A stretch of DNA of 38,383 bases from Psittacicella hinzii. GTDB taxonomy: Bacteria; Pseudomonadota; Gammaproteobacteria; Enterobacterales; Psittacicellaceae. The DNA lies in the NCBI RefSeq assembly GCF_003585935.1, contig NZ_NRJG01000012.1, positions 1 to 38,383 on the forward strand. The letters run 5' to 3'. The notes under the pieces are model-generated. The model saw only the letters and a list, made by a program, of their open reading frames with translations, did no database searches and was not told the origin of the DNA. Of the stretch, positions 17,639-26,224 are shown in pieces. Within the stretch, counting starts at the first letter, position 1. Each line of letters begins with the position of its first letter. Made by a program: the position numbers and the translations under genes.

Positions 17639-17885
17639 ACACTAGACGCCACTTTGTGGCATGGATCTAAAAAGATTCACCCATTTTTTACGACCAAGAA
17701 GCTTGAAGCTAGTTTGGTGGTTTGTTTAAATGAGTTTGCTCTAAGTTGTCTTGTTTGGCAAGACAAATAAAGGCAAGCAAGTAAAACTAACCATTCAACC
17801 CAAACTATTAAAGTTCAAATCTTCATTTTCTTTAAGACCTTAAAACTGATGGTATGCGAATCATCAATTCATATTAAAACCAAGG

Positions 17886-17952
17886 TAAGCGTAAAATACT
17901 CCCTCGTCGTCATATATTAAAAACTCCAATGTGTGTTTTACGCTTATTTTTT
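17886..17952 (+). terminator. Intrinsic terminator
   Basis: TAAGCGTAAAA pairs perfectly with TTTTACGCTTA across a long loop, followed by T6. It could end the transcript that starts at 15810. Confidence 0.85.
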
Positions 17953-18191
17953 GTGTCCAGATTTTAGAGGTGAGTAAGGCTCGTAGTTGAGTACTTACTG
18001 TAAATAAAGGTAAGCAAGGATATTAGTTTTGCCGAGGAATCGTAAGTTGATATAGCTCTTAATGGTAACTCTTGTGAATAACTTTCATCATCCTTTTACG
18101 ACAACTCATTAGACACTTTGCTGTTACTGCTACCTTGCTTATACCTGTCCTCTCCTGTTATTTGTTACTTTAGTCATAATAAAGTCCGAAG

Positions 18192-18258
18192 CAGGTCAAT
18201 ATTCCAGCTTTTGCTAATCTCCTAGATCTAACTATATTTATATTGACCTGTTTTTTTT
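18192..18258 (+). terminator. Intrinsic terminator with T8 run
   Basis: CAGGTCAATAT pairs perfectly with ATATTGACCTG, followed by eight Ts. The 17953-18191 interval before it has no ORF but does have an 8-bp AAGCAAGG/CCTTGCTT outer stem around an inner TCGTAA/TTACGA hairpin, so it may be a separate small RNA. Confidence 0.88.
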
Positions 18259-18368
18259 ATTTTATCGCTTCAGGCTATTAGTGAGTTGTACCACAAAGTA
18301 ACAATTACCGCGTATACCTACTTGGGATACACACATATATACTTCCATATAGCATAAAATCGGTCTGT

Positions 18369-18405
18369 AAATCCTTAAGATGTTAAGTTATCTTAGGGAT
18401 TTTTT
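18369..18405 (+). terminator. Intrinsic terminator
   Basis: AAATCC-TAAGAT pairs with ATCTTA-GGATTT, then the T-run. It lies about 110 nt after the previous terminator with no ORF between, so another short transcript is possible. Confidence 0.85.
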
Positions 18406-18418
18406 CTTGTGCATATGA

Positions 18419-18447
18419 TTATCACTTACTTTTTAGTCAAGTATAAT
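18419..18447 (+). promoter_or_regulatory. Promoter candidate TTATCA-N17-TATAAT
   Basis: A good sigma-70 layout immediately after the 18369 terminator. The transcript would begin near 18454 and carries GAGGAGG at 18485 with no well-spaced start codon after it. Confidence 0.55.
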
Positions 18448-19080
18448 TTTACAGGTGATAGCTTTTACCTATCGCACTTATTTAGAGGAGGCTTTTGTTT
18501 AATAAATTGATAAATAGGGTAAAAGGTTAAAACCAATCAAAAACAATGAGGAAAGTCTAAGCAATTTTAGGAACTAGCCGCACTTAAGCAAAATATACCC
18601 AATGTAAATTTTTCACGAAAAACAGCTAGTTTAGGTTAATATATACATGTAAACAATAAATGCCAAATTTAACAAAATTAGTTAGGCTTAAGCGCTTAAA
18701 TTTAGCCCTAACCAAGCTTAAATTTAAGATTTTAAGCGATAAAACTAGCTAGTTTTTCCTTAAATTTGCACTATGTTTTTATTAAGGCGTAATTCTATTA
18801 GCCTAAAACTACCACTTCTTCTCAAATCTCTTTAGTTTTAATTGATAGGTAAAACCTATCACTAATAGAAAGTATATCCATAATAAAAATATGGGATTAT
18901 TTAACCAACCAGATCAAGCATGCTAAGTTACAATTTACTTCTGCAGAACTATATATCTTTTCAGTCTCTCTCATAAATATGGCTCTTAGAAATAATGCAA
19001 ACTTATGCTTGAGATCAAGTGTCTAGCTTATCCAAACCAATAAGCTAATAAAAACAAATACAACCTCAAAATCAGACACT
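18448..19080 (+). other. Gene-free structured region
   Basis: A loop that is exactly gccaa sits on a TAAAT/ATTTA stem at 18657-18671. AACTAGC/GCTAGTT pair around 18572-18632. A three-way layout at 18793-18870 has outer TTCTATTAG/CTAATAGAA and inner TAAAAC/GTTTTA and GATAGGT/ACCTATC stems. At 19018-19080, outer AGTGTCT/AGACACT surrounds AGCTTAT/ATAAGCT. No ORF. Confidence 0.6.
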
Positions 19081-19320
19081 GTTGGTAAAAATTTCCATTA
19101 ACCACCCTAAACTAAAAACCAAAAGCAACCAATTAATAAAAACACTTGTTTGTTGTTTACCAAAACCAAACTAAAAACCAAACTAAAATAAAAACCTTTT
19201 TTAACTAACTAAAAAACTCAACGTTACAAGTCGTAAGACTAAACAAAAAACTAAAAAACTTCTCAAACTCAAACTTCTCAAACTAAAAAACCAATTCTAA
19301 TCCTAAAAATTTATCAACCT
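19081..19320 (+). other. A/C-rich, G-depleted low-complexity stretch
   Basis: Dominated by A and C with very few Gs and many AAACTAAAAACC-like runs. C-over-G composition of this sort is typical of Rho-utilisation (rut) sequences and unstructured leaders. It has no ORF and precedes the micro-ORF at 19410. Confidence 0.6.
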
Positions 19321-19409
19321 CGAGGAAGAGCCTATTCAAAAGTAAAAAATTGTTCAATTAACCGAGATTTTTATTCTCATAATTTGAGCCTCTCATAAGG
19401 AGTGTGCTT

Positions 19410-19451
19410 ATGTGTTCAGACTGTACAGGCAGTGGCTGTAGTCACTGTTAA
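19410..19451 (+). CDS. 13-residue Cys-rich micropeptide MCSDCTGSGCSHC
   Basis: A minimal reading frame with an ideal Shine-Dalgarno (AAGGAG, 7-nt spacing) and an ATG start. Four of the 13 residues are cysteine in a C-x2-C-x4-C-x2-C array; CSDCTGSG resembles one CxxCxGxG metal-knuckle half of DnaJ. The TAA stop is only 2 nt from the 5' arm of a strong intrinsic terminator, so a ribosome finishing the peptide would cover that arm. Two readings are possible: a stand-alone metal-binding or redox micropeptide, or a leader peptide whose translation (cysteine or metal availability) controls readthrough. No gene lies close downstream to be regulated, which favours the first. It is not a family I recognise. 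Confidence 0.5.
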   Translation: MCSDCTGSGCSHC

Positions 19452-19453
19452 AG

Positions 19454-19496
19454 CCCGTCTAATAATGCAAAACATTATTAGGCGGGTTAATTTTTT
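19454..19496 (+). terminator. Intrinsic terminator abutting the micro-ORF
   Basis: CCCGTCTAATAATG pairs with CATTATTAGGCGGG (one U-G pair) over a 5-nt loop, then TTAA and T6. Confidence 0.9.
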
Positions 19497-19908
19497 GTGA
19501 AAAATTACCCACTTTGCAACTCTTAGCACTTGAAATTTAAAACTTTGCCTATATAAAAGTAATAGAAACAAGGCAAGTTAGAATCTAGTCTTTGTAACAA
19601 TAGTTAAGATATAAATGATCTGTAACTAAGTAACAAAATTACTAAGTGTCTAAGTAATCAAGTAATAAAGATCATCTTTCATTAAGATCTGGTTACCGTT
19701 AGATACATAGTACACCATAATATCCGCAACAATTTGATCATCCTTGATTTTAGATCAAGAGATAAATTGCTTTTCTTACCGCAATCCAGATTTATAGTCT
19801 GAACCCTAGCTAGTTAAGAACTAAGGTTCTTAACTAGCACCCATTTTTATTTTTCATATCTATCTTAAAAACAAAGTATTACTTTGAATTTACTTTTGCT
19901 TTAAGCTT
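19497..19908 (+). other. Gene-free region with hairpins
   Basis: No ORF. ATGATCT/AGATCAT encloses degenerate AAGTAAC/AAGTAAT direct repeats around 19615-19675. TTGATC/GATCAA occurs near 19735-19760. A perfect 13-bp hairpin (GCTAGTTAAGAAC, 19809-19838, 4-nt loop) is followed by broken T-runs and could terminate. Confidence 0.55.
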
Positions 19909-19909
19909 A

Positions 19910-19945
19910 GGGGTTAAGTTCCATGCAGAACCTAACCCCTTTTTT
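19910..19945 (+). terminator. Intrinsic terminator
   Basis: GGGGTTA-GTTC pairs with GAAC-TAACCCC over a 6-nt loop, then T6. Confidence 0.88.
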
Positions 19946-20076
19946 GCGTGCATAATTTTTACTTGTAGAGAGGGGAGCTAGAGTACTAGAAGATATCCTG
20001 CTCATACTCAATAGCAGTAGAGAGCGTTGCTATAGAGTCTAATAGTGATATACCACAGATGCCAAAATTTAGGCAT

Positions 20077-20106
20077 AAAAAAAGAACTTCCTGTGGCTGG
20101 AAGTTC
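20077..20106 (-). terminator. Minus-strand intrinsic terminator
   Basis: GAACTTCC/GGAAGTTC, a perfect 8-bp stem with 7-nt loop, is followed on the minus strand by seven Ts (A-run 20077-20083 on +). Confidence 0.85.
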
Positions 20107-20594
20107 AACAACCTTATGAAGTTTGTATCCTTGTAGATATCTATAGGCAGTAGATATTTGGCAACTACAAGTTACACTCGACTTAATTAGTATATGAATA
20201 AGATTTACAAATTAGTCTACCCAACCTTGTTTGGCAGACAAGGTAAAACATACTATTGGCAATCATATGTTTTTTCTAGTACTCTACTCTAGGGATAGAT
20301 GATTTTATGTTAGTAATTTGCTAAGGTTGTGAACTTCCAAAGTTTTACTAGCTTGGCAGGAAAGTAAAACCCTTAGTTGCGGATCAAAATCCTACACTTG
20401 CATGTTATACGTTGGCGACTATAACATGCAGGTGTAGATAATTTCACTATGTGAGCATAGTGGATACAGCAAACAAGAAATCTAATTTGGCGAATGATTT
20501 CTTGTTGTAAAAGAACTTTGGCTGGTTCTTTTTACATCTTTACTAAGATACTTGGTGTCTTACCATTAGCAAGAATTCACTAGCAGTAAAATCT
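20077..20594 (-). ncRNA. Candidate ~520-nt RNA with seven GCCAA-displaying hairpins
   Basis: A complete minus-strand unit with a promoter (20601-20628) and a terminator (20077-20106). Strong hairpins fill most of it. Seven expose GCCAA (TTGGC on +) in a loop or bulge. Their stems are TGTAAAAGAAC (20506-20536), AACAAGAAATC (20472-20506), an 18-bp stem (20392-20437), GTTTTAC within CTAAGG (20321-20376), AAAACATA (20245-20273), CCTTGT (20225-20243) and CTTGTAG/ATATCTA (20130-20171). The terminator loop carries GCCA. Stem sequences differ completely while the loop motif is kept, as in protein-binding decoy RNAs of the CsrB/RsmZ type, though their motif is GGA. No ORF on either strand. Function is inferred from architecture only. 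Confidence 0.6.
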
Positions 20595-20600
20595 AAATAA

Positions 20601-20628
20601 GATATAAAGTTAATTTTTTTATTATCAA
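20601..20628 (-). promoter_or_regulatory. Minus-strand promoter TTGATA-N16-TATATC
   Basis: The -35 TTGATA (20623-20628) and -10 TATATC (20601-20606) are read leftward. Transcription would start near 20594, at the right edge of the hairpin array. Confidence 0.5.
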
Positions 20629-20629
20629 C

Positions 20630-21303
20630 AGAAAAAAATAAAATTTTTCATAAAAAATGCTAACTTTTGTTACTTGAAAAAAATTAAAGTTAATCCTTAT
20701 AGGGTAGTGCAAAATTTAAATATTTTTAGAGAGTGATTTTTAGATTTAGAGGGTGGTTTTAAGGGTATTTATAGGTAATAAACGTTTTTTGAATATAAAA
20801 GCTTACGAACAAAAAATCTTTTTTCAAAGAGAAAAGATTGAAAAATTCGCATTAATAAAACAGACGAAAATATATTTATTGTTACTTGCAAATGTAAGTT
20901 CACTCTTGGCTGAATTTAAAGTAAGACACCTAGTCGCTGCGTTGCTTAATAAGGAGAGAAAATCAGTAAATAAGCTTAAGTCTTGGAAAGAAAAGTAGAG
21001 TAAAGATATTAAGTAACGGTAGTAAGTAACGATCACACCGATGCGCAGCCAAGGGATGATAAATTTTTAGCTTAATTGCTGCCTAAGAATAGCCGTAACT
21101 CTTGCATTTAAGGTAAAATAAACACAACAACCTAAGTTCGATAGTTTTCATTTGCATAGCTCCTCCTCTTTAAAGGAGTTAGGCAAAATAGGTCGAGCCA
21201 TGCCTACAAAATCTGTAGTCACTATTTTTATTTCGATCTTTACTTTTAGTATCGTTATTCCGATTTTTAACGCTTCTTCTTTCTTACTCGCAACACAACT
21301 TTT
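20630..21303 (+). other. AT-rich spacer without a supported gene
   Basis: Short Lys/Phe/Leu-rich frames at 20753-20998 (GTG start) and 21152-21343 look like chance ORFs in AT-rich DNA. A small AGGAG-containing inverted repeat lies near 21160-21178. No promoter for the next gene is convincing. Confidence 0.5.
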
Positions 21304-23223
21304 ATGGCAAAACAGCATAATCTTAAGCATAAACTTGCAGTAAATGTTTGGCATAGCGCTAAAACCTTGCAAGCTCCAATCGCACATTTACAACTACAAG
21401 AGAACCTTGTAGTGGTTGATTATGCGCAAATTTATCAGTTTTACCCATTAGTGCCATGGCAAAGAGAAGTAAGAGAAGTGCAAGATAGTCTTAATGACAT
21501 AAAGAGTGACATTGATACTACAACTAACATTAGCTCTAAAGGTTGTATCAGTATTCTTTTCTTTGCTTCAGCGCATGCCGTAGAGAGCTTACTCGCGCAA
21601 ACACAACAAGATCATGATCAATTAGAGCTAACGACAACCGATTTATCAGTACTACTTACACAAATGCAAACTACAGCAGGACAACAAGTAGTGTGTCTTG
21701 CACCAGGAGATAGTACTAGACAAGCTATTGTAAGTGCTCTCCAAGAGTTAGCAACTACTTATCCACAAGTAGCATCTTGGCAAGTATTTACTTCAGAACA
21801 AACGCAAGGTAAGTTAGGGTTTGCGGAAAATTTAGAGTTGTTTTTAACTTCGTTAACTAAAGCTAAAGTAAAGACACAGTTTGAAATTAATTTGTATTAC
21901 TTTACGAGTAAACAATCGACCTTAAGTGCTTTAGAGCCTCAAGTTATTGAACGTATTTTGCAAACGGCAGCAGAGAATACAGGACATAGTTTTAGCTGTA
22001 AGAAAATCGAGGTGCTGCGTTGTTACCAAATGCTGATTGATCTGCAGCAAATATGCACTCTTTTACTTGCTGAAAGCTCCACAAAAACAAATCCCCACTC
22101 TACAAATGAAGTAGAAGATTGGGAATTATGGCTGGATGAAGTTTGTGCGCAAAAATCCGCCCAGCAAAGTGAAGATGAGTTAGAAAGTTTAGATATTAGT
22201 AGCGGTGCTAATGAAGATAGTAGGACTAATGAACAAGCAAGTGTAGCTTTTGCAGAGGGAGAAATCGCTGATGATTTTATTCATCCAGAAGAAAGTAATT
22301 TCTTTAAGCCAGCTAAAGATAGTGCTTCTTATATCTTTAACACTCTAACTGACTATCAGTATGCTGCTTATGGTTTATCTTATGAAGTTAAGAAGCTAGA
22401 CTTGGATACTTTAGAAAGTGCTGAGCAAGTTTGCCAACTGCACGAAGTTAGTGTAGATAGTAAAAATAGCACATATAGTAGTAATGGAAATAAAAGCAGT
22501 TCTTTCTTTAGTACAGTTACTAGTACACTTCGCGATTTTAAGCTTGCTCATGTTGCAAGAAGTCCTAAATCCCTAACTTGGCATGAAAGTTTACACCTTC
22601 CGGATTTTACAGTTCTCTGTCAGATAATAAATGACCTAGAGCATTTATCTCCAGCATATACTCCGCATCTATTACGACAATTAGGTTTAGAGTTAAAGCT
22701 TGATTTTAAAGCTGATATTAAGCAACAAGTAACTAACTTTAGTACCTATTTACTCTATTACTTAGTAGCAATAAATTGTCAACAACTAGCAGTAAATCCT
22801 GTTAAAGGAATTTGTGCGCAGCATCTAGCTAAGTTGTATCAGCAACTTTGTTTACGCCTTGCACAATGGCAAGTACAAATTTGCGGAGACCTGACTATTG
22901 CTAAGCAGATTTTGCAATGTCAGCAAGAGTTGGCAACTACTATGCAAGTAGGAGATAAGCTACAAGTCTTTATTCTCCCTACAAGTGAACGCGCTAAAGA
23001 ATACCTTGCTTGCTATACCCAAAATCCTAAAAAGCAAAATCCTCAAACCGAGGCTGCTGAACTAGGAGTGTGGTTTGCTTTGGTTGAAAATACTGAGGTT
23101 GAGACTTATGAGTACTTGTGTCAGCAAGTATTACAACTACAAAGTTCATGGCAAGAACTTAGCACCAAAGACTATACCTCGCGTATTAAGCAATTAACCA
23201 ATACTCTGCTACAGATTTGGTAA
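21304..23223 (+). CDS. Protein with HemD-like N-terminal region and unknown C-terminal half (639 aa)
   Basis: The N-terminal 250 residues resemble uroporphyrinogen-III synthase, which cyclises hydroxymethylbilane in haem synthesis. The order VVVDYAQIYQFYPL, then ILFFASAHAVE (about 84-94), then VVCLAPGDSTRQA (about 129-141) followed by a long helix matches the HemD pattern of a substrate-side strand, F-x-S-x-HAV, and I-G-x-x-T-x-x-A. Most HemD proteins are about 250 aa; here a disordered acidic stretch (about 275-335) and an all-helical Leu/Gln-rich domain (about 340-639) follow. I cannot assign that domain. HemD sequences are very divergent, so this remains a suggestion. The ATG at 21304 lacks a clear ribosome-binding site. 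Confidence 0.5.
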   Translation: MAKQHNLKHKLAVNVWHSAKTLQAPIAHLQLQENLVVVDYAQIYQFYPLVPWQREVREVQDSLNDIKSDIDTTTNISSKGCISILFFASAHAVESLLAQTQQDHDQLELTTTDLSVLLTQMQTTAGQQVVCLAPGDSTRQAIVSALQELATTYPQVASWQVFTSEQTQGKLGFAENLELFLTSLTKAKVKTQFEINLYYFTSKQSTLSALEPQVIERILQTAAENTGHSFSCKKIEVLRCYQMLIDLQQICTLLLAESSTKTNPHSTNEVEDWELWLDEVCAQKSAQQSEDELESLDISSGANEDSRTNEQASVAFAEGEIADDFIHPEESNFFKPAKDSASYIFNTLTDYQYAAYGLSYEVKKLDLDTLESAEQVCQLHEVSVDSKNSTYSSNGNKSSSFFSTVTSTLRDFKLAHVARSPKSLTWHESLHLPDFTVLCQIINDLEHLSPAYTPHLLRQLGLELKLDFKADIKQQVTNFSTYLLYYLVAINCQQLAVNPVKGICAQHLAKLYQQLCLRLAQWQVQICGDLTIAKQILQCQQELATTMQVGDKLQVFILPTSERAKEYLACYTQNPKKQNPQTEAAELGVWFALVENTEVETYEYLCQQVLQLQSSWQELSTKDYTSRIKQLTNTLLQIW

Positions 23224-23248
23224 AGTTGTTTGTGATTAGAATAAATGA

Positions 23249-23281
23249 CAGAACCCCGTAACGTAAGGTTACGGGGTTCTG
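23249..23281 (+). terminator. 14-bp GC-rich hairpin between convergent genes
   Basis: CAGAACCCCGTAAC pairs perfectly with GTTACGGGGTTCTG over a 5-nt loop. No T-run on either side, but its position between convergent genes suggests bidirectional termination. A GGTTGTCTGAAAA motif starts at 23347. Confidence 0.65.
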
Positions 23282-23362
23282 ATGTTTATTGCTTTTGCTA
23301 GTGCTGCACTAATTACTATTATAGATTTTGGCTTATTTTGCCTTTGGGTTGTCTGAAAACAC

Positions 23363-25117
23363 TTAGGCAAGTTTTTCAGGATTAATAAAGCCCATGCTAT
23401 AACTGCTCACACCTTGAGCATCTACTTCTTGTACTAAGAGAGCAATACTTTCATTAATCTGACGTTGGCTAATCGTTTGCCCTTGTTCTTGAATATGCTC
23501 AATAGTTGTAGCTTGTTGAGTAGTTTGCGCATTTAAAGGTGAATCTGGAATAGGAACACCGGTAATCCAAGTGTCAACTGCTCGTTGTTGGGCTTGGATT
23601 TGTTTTTGTAGATCTTTAGTGTCTAACCAATCAGCCATAGATACAGCATAGAATGGACTATTTAAACTTAAATCAGCATGTGCAGGTTGTGCTTGTAAGG
23701 CAATAAACTCACTTTGTTGCTGTTTTAAGCTTTGCCATGTAGCCTTATCAGTAATTATCGAAGTATTTGCAGCAGAAGATGTCTCTGAGCTATTTTCCAC
23801 ATAAAACAGACTATCAGTTTGATTACCATCTTGATTATTGACTTGCTTATCAGCTTGATTATCAGTCTGACTATTGTTGTCACTTGCTACCGCTGAGCTA
23901 GCATAAATTGTTCTTACGCGACCGATTGGTAAGCTATACAGATCATTAATATCAGTATAGATTTCTGGAGTTTTTACTTTTTCCAGATATCCCAGATCAG
24001 TATAAGCTTCAGGGCTACGATATACGGTTACCATAGTACGCGGAGTAAGTTTTTCTGCTTTGTCAGGTGAGGTTTGTGGTTGAATGGTTTCCCAACTCAT
24101 AATTCGTTGACGGTGAATATGTCCGTAAATGAGCACTTGTGCTTGGCTGATTTCAGCAAGATATTGCGTATAGAGTAAATCTATATCAGCCATATGACGC
24201 ATAGCCGGAGACTGTGCAGCACTTGCTTCTTGGTTATTTGGATTAGCGTGCATCTGCTCTAGAGCTTTACGTTTGGCTACAGATTTAGCGCTAATGTGTT
24301 TAGCAATGCTTTTTACCAAGCTAGTTGGGATAATCTTTTCAATGCCGCGTACTAAAGATGAACGAATATACTTACGGTATTTTTGGTAAGGTTCGTCTGA
24401 AAGGCAGAGATTATCTCCATGGCATAACCAGATGCGTAGTGCTTGTTCGTCTTTAGCTAAATACTTATCACTATGGAGTTTTTGTTCATCTAAGAAATCA
24501 TGCTTACGACGCTTAAACTCGGCAACTAGTTCTTTACGGCATTCAAAATTATTACCATAAGTAACGATATTACTCGCTGTTGCAGACATGGTCGAGAAAG
24601 TAGCGCTCACATTACCTTGGTTATCACTCTTAAAGTCAACTAGCGTATTTTCAGGGATTAAGGTAGCACCAATCCCTTGAGCAAACCTCTTCCCGAGTAA
24701 GAAATCACGATTACCTACAGTAAAGAAGATTTCCACTCCTTGCTGTGATAGAGCTTGTAATGCTTGTTGGTAAGGAACAAACCATTCAGGAATAAAATCA
24801 CCAATCCCTAGAGCAAGAAAATCACCAAGAATAAACAGACGGATATGTCTTTGTTCTGGTAGTGTGGTTTGTTCGGTTTGCGCGGTTGTTTCAGTTTGCG
24901 AGGTTGTGTTTGCAGGTTTAGCTTGTCTTGCTTCGCTCTCACTAGCTGTATCAGCTAGAGTTTGCAATTGCGCAATAAAACTAGCAAAGCGCTGATTGAG
25001 TTCATGTGAATCAGCGCTTAAATGTAAATCACTTATAAAAAAGTTATAGACTTTAAGGCTTTGCGAACTTGCTTGTTTCTGCAAACTTAAAGTAAAGGGG
25101 AAATTCTTGTTTGCCAT
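23363..25117 (-). CDS. lpxH: UDP-2,3-diacylglucosamine diphosphatase, expanded LpxH
   Basis: Hydrolyses UDP-2,3-diacylglucosamine to lipid X on the cytoplasmic side of the inner membrane (lipid A pathway). The calcineurin-like di-metal site is fully represented: Asp30 and His32 (ISDLHL), Asp99 (ILGDF), Asn136 (GNRDFLLGKRFA), His233 (CHGDNLC), His333 and His335 (YGHIHR). These match the seven ligands of E. coli LpxH, as does the insertion-lid helix after DEPYQKYRKY. At 584 aa it is more than twice the usual 240 aa: a Thr/Gln-rich insert at about 62-88, a second insert at about 161-210, and a C-terminal extension of about 240 residues with Asn/Gln/Asp repeats. Start is the ATG at 25117. The GDLFE-x-WIGDD segment has become GDFLALGIGDF. 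Confidence 0.8.
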   Translation of the reverse strand: MANKNFPFTLSLQKQASSQSLKVYNFFISDLHLSADSHELNQRFASFIAQLQTLADTASESEARQAKPANTTSQTETTAQTEQTTLPEQRHIRLFILGDFLALGIGDFIPEWFVPYQQALQALSQQGVEIFFTVGNRDFLLGKRFAQGIGATLIPENTLVDFKSDNQGNVSATFSTMSATASNIVTYGNNFECRKELVAEFKRRKHDFLDEQKLHSDKYLAKDEQALRIWLCHGDNLCLSDEPYQKYRKYIRSSLVRGIEKIIPTSLVKSIAKHISAKSVAKRKALEQMHANPNNQEASAAQSPAMRHMADIDLLYTQYLAEISQAQVLIYGHIHRQRIMSWETIQPQTSPDKAEKLTPRTMVTVYRSPEAYTDLGYLEKVKTPEIYTDINDLYSLPIGRVRTIYASSAVASDNNSQTDNQADKQVNNQDGNQTDSLFYVENSSETSSAANTSIITDKATWQSLKQQQSEFIALQAQPAHADLSLNSPFYAVSMADWLDTKDLQKQIQAQQRAVDTWITGVPIPDSPLNAQTTQQATTIEHIQEQGQTISQRQINESIALLVQEVDAQGVSSYSMGFINPEKLA

Positions 25118-25293
25118 AAGTATGATTTTAACTTAAGGATTGCTATGTCAATTGTTGTGTTAGCTATAGTCTTGGGTGTTAGGTCTGTTATCGCATTTGC
25201 TATAGCGTTAGTTGTTGAGTTTGTTTTTAAGATGTTGTTTGTTCTTGCTCAAGAGAGTTCTACCTTATATTTTAGCACAGGCAACTAGAGATC

Positions 25294-25325
25294 AAAAAAA
25301 GCTAGCAATTGGTCATTGCTAGCTT
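25294..25325 (-). terminator. Minus-strand intrinsic terminator
   Basis: AAGCTAGCAAT/ATTGCTAGCTT, a perfect 11-bp stem with 5-nt loop, is followed on the minus strand by T7. It can only serve a transcript entering from the right, although no minus-strand protein gene exists between here and 28303. Confidence 0.9.
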
Positions 25326-26224
25326 ATATGGCGATAAATATTCCTCAAAGTTGGCGACTAAGAAGAATACGAACTTATAAATAAAATTTAGCGTACATTA
25401 GAATTGGCGGTTCTAATGCTGCAAAGTTGAGTGATTACTAAGAGGGGGAAATATAATAAAAAAGATTACGGATAAGCCTTTTTATTCTTGGCTTGCTTTT
25501 AGTAATCGGCAAGAACAAACCTGTACCTAAAATAGAATTTGTTCACATAAAAAGAGATAGAGCGAAATAATTGGCAGTTAGATGCTCTATCTCCAGTGAA
25601 ACGAATTAGATTAGTTTACAGATTTTAAAAGATGAGATTTAACAAAAATCCCCGAAGGGCAAAAGTAGTTTCTATTAGTGTGGCATCTCATCAGATCGGA
25701 ATGACTGTCATAGCAATAAATGCCAGATCTAGTCGCGAGCATAAGTGCAAGTGTCTGGTAAATAAGAATACATGGTCAATAGAAGATGAATATTAAGTTG
25801 TTAATAGTAGATTCTCTGCGAGTGCGAAAATAAAAAAAATAATTCGCCTAAACTTTGAAAAAGAGCCAGATCTGTATCTATGCCTCCGTTTAATCGTGAG
25901 ATTAAACGTTCAACTTTAGAGTTACAAGGTTTATAGCTATCCTGTCAAAAAAGCTCTTGCAACTCCTGATAAAAATCTGGAGCAATGCTCACGCTAATTT
26001 TCAGTTTTCCGCAAGCCTAGGCAAATTATTTCAGACAAACACACGATAAGAGTCATTAATAATAGTAGTGCTGTGAGCAATAAAGGATATTACTTACATA
26101 GTGTATAGTTTGCAGGGGGGAAGGTCTTAATTGGTAATAAAAATACTCAAGCCCAAGTATAGAACTTAGGGCGCCTATGCTTAGGCTTAAGTAACACTTA
26201 TATTATGACTAAAGTTTAAAAACA

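Larger units (their letters stand above)
16830..17885 (+). other. Gene-free region of nested hairpins after the small membrane gene
   Basis: Successive modules are visible. At 16841-16963, outer AGTTCC-TTAAAC pairs with GTTTAAGGAACT around an AACTCA/TGAGTT hairpin. Around 17113-17237, CCACAAG and CTGCAAG arms pair with CTTGCAG and CTTGTGG. A perfect 8-bp hairpin lies at 17295-17324. The junctions at 17384-17541 and 17570-17638 are listed separately. At 17711-17806, AGTTTGG, GGTT and GTTT arms surround a perfect TTGTCTTG/CAAGACAA hairpin. No ORF is supported. Confidence 0.65.

Noticed and set aside
18547..18558. GAGGAAAGTC resembling the conserved core of RNase P RNA
   Set aside because: Neither the following conserved residues nor the pairing partners of rnpB are present nearby.
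20753..20998. 81-codon plus-strand frame with GTG start
   Set aside because: Lys/Leu/Phe-rich composition typical of AT-rich noncoding DNA, no good ribosome-binding site and no recognisable feature.
25801..26016. Minus-strand frame of 71 codons with one internal TGA and protein-like flow (ISVSIAPDFYQELQELF... and VERLISRLNGG)
   Set aside because: One stop in 71 codons is not rare over six frames of AT-rich DNA, no family is recognisable, and a perfect GTTTAATC/GATTAAAC hairpin within it fits the structured-RNA pattern better. It could still be a gene remnant.
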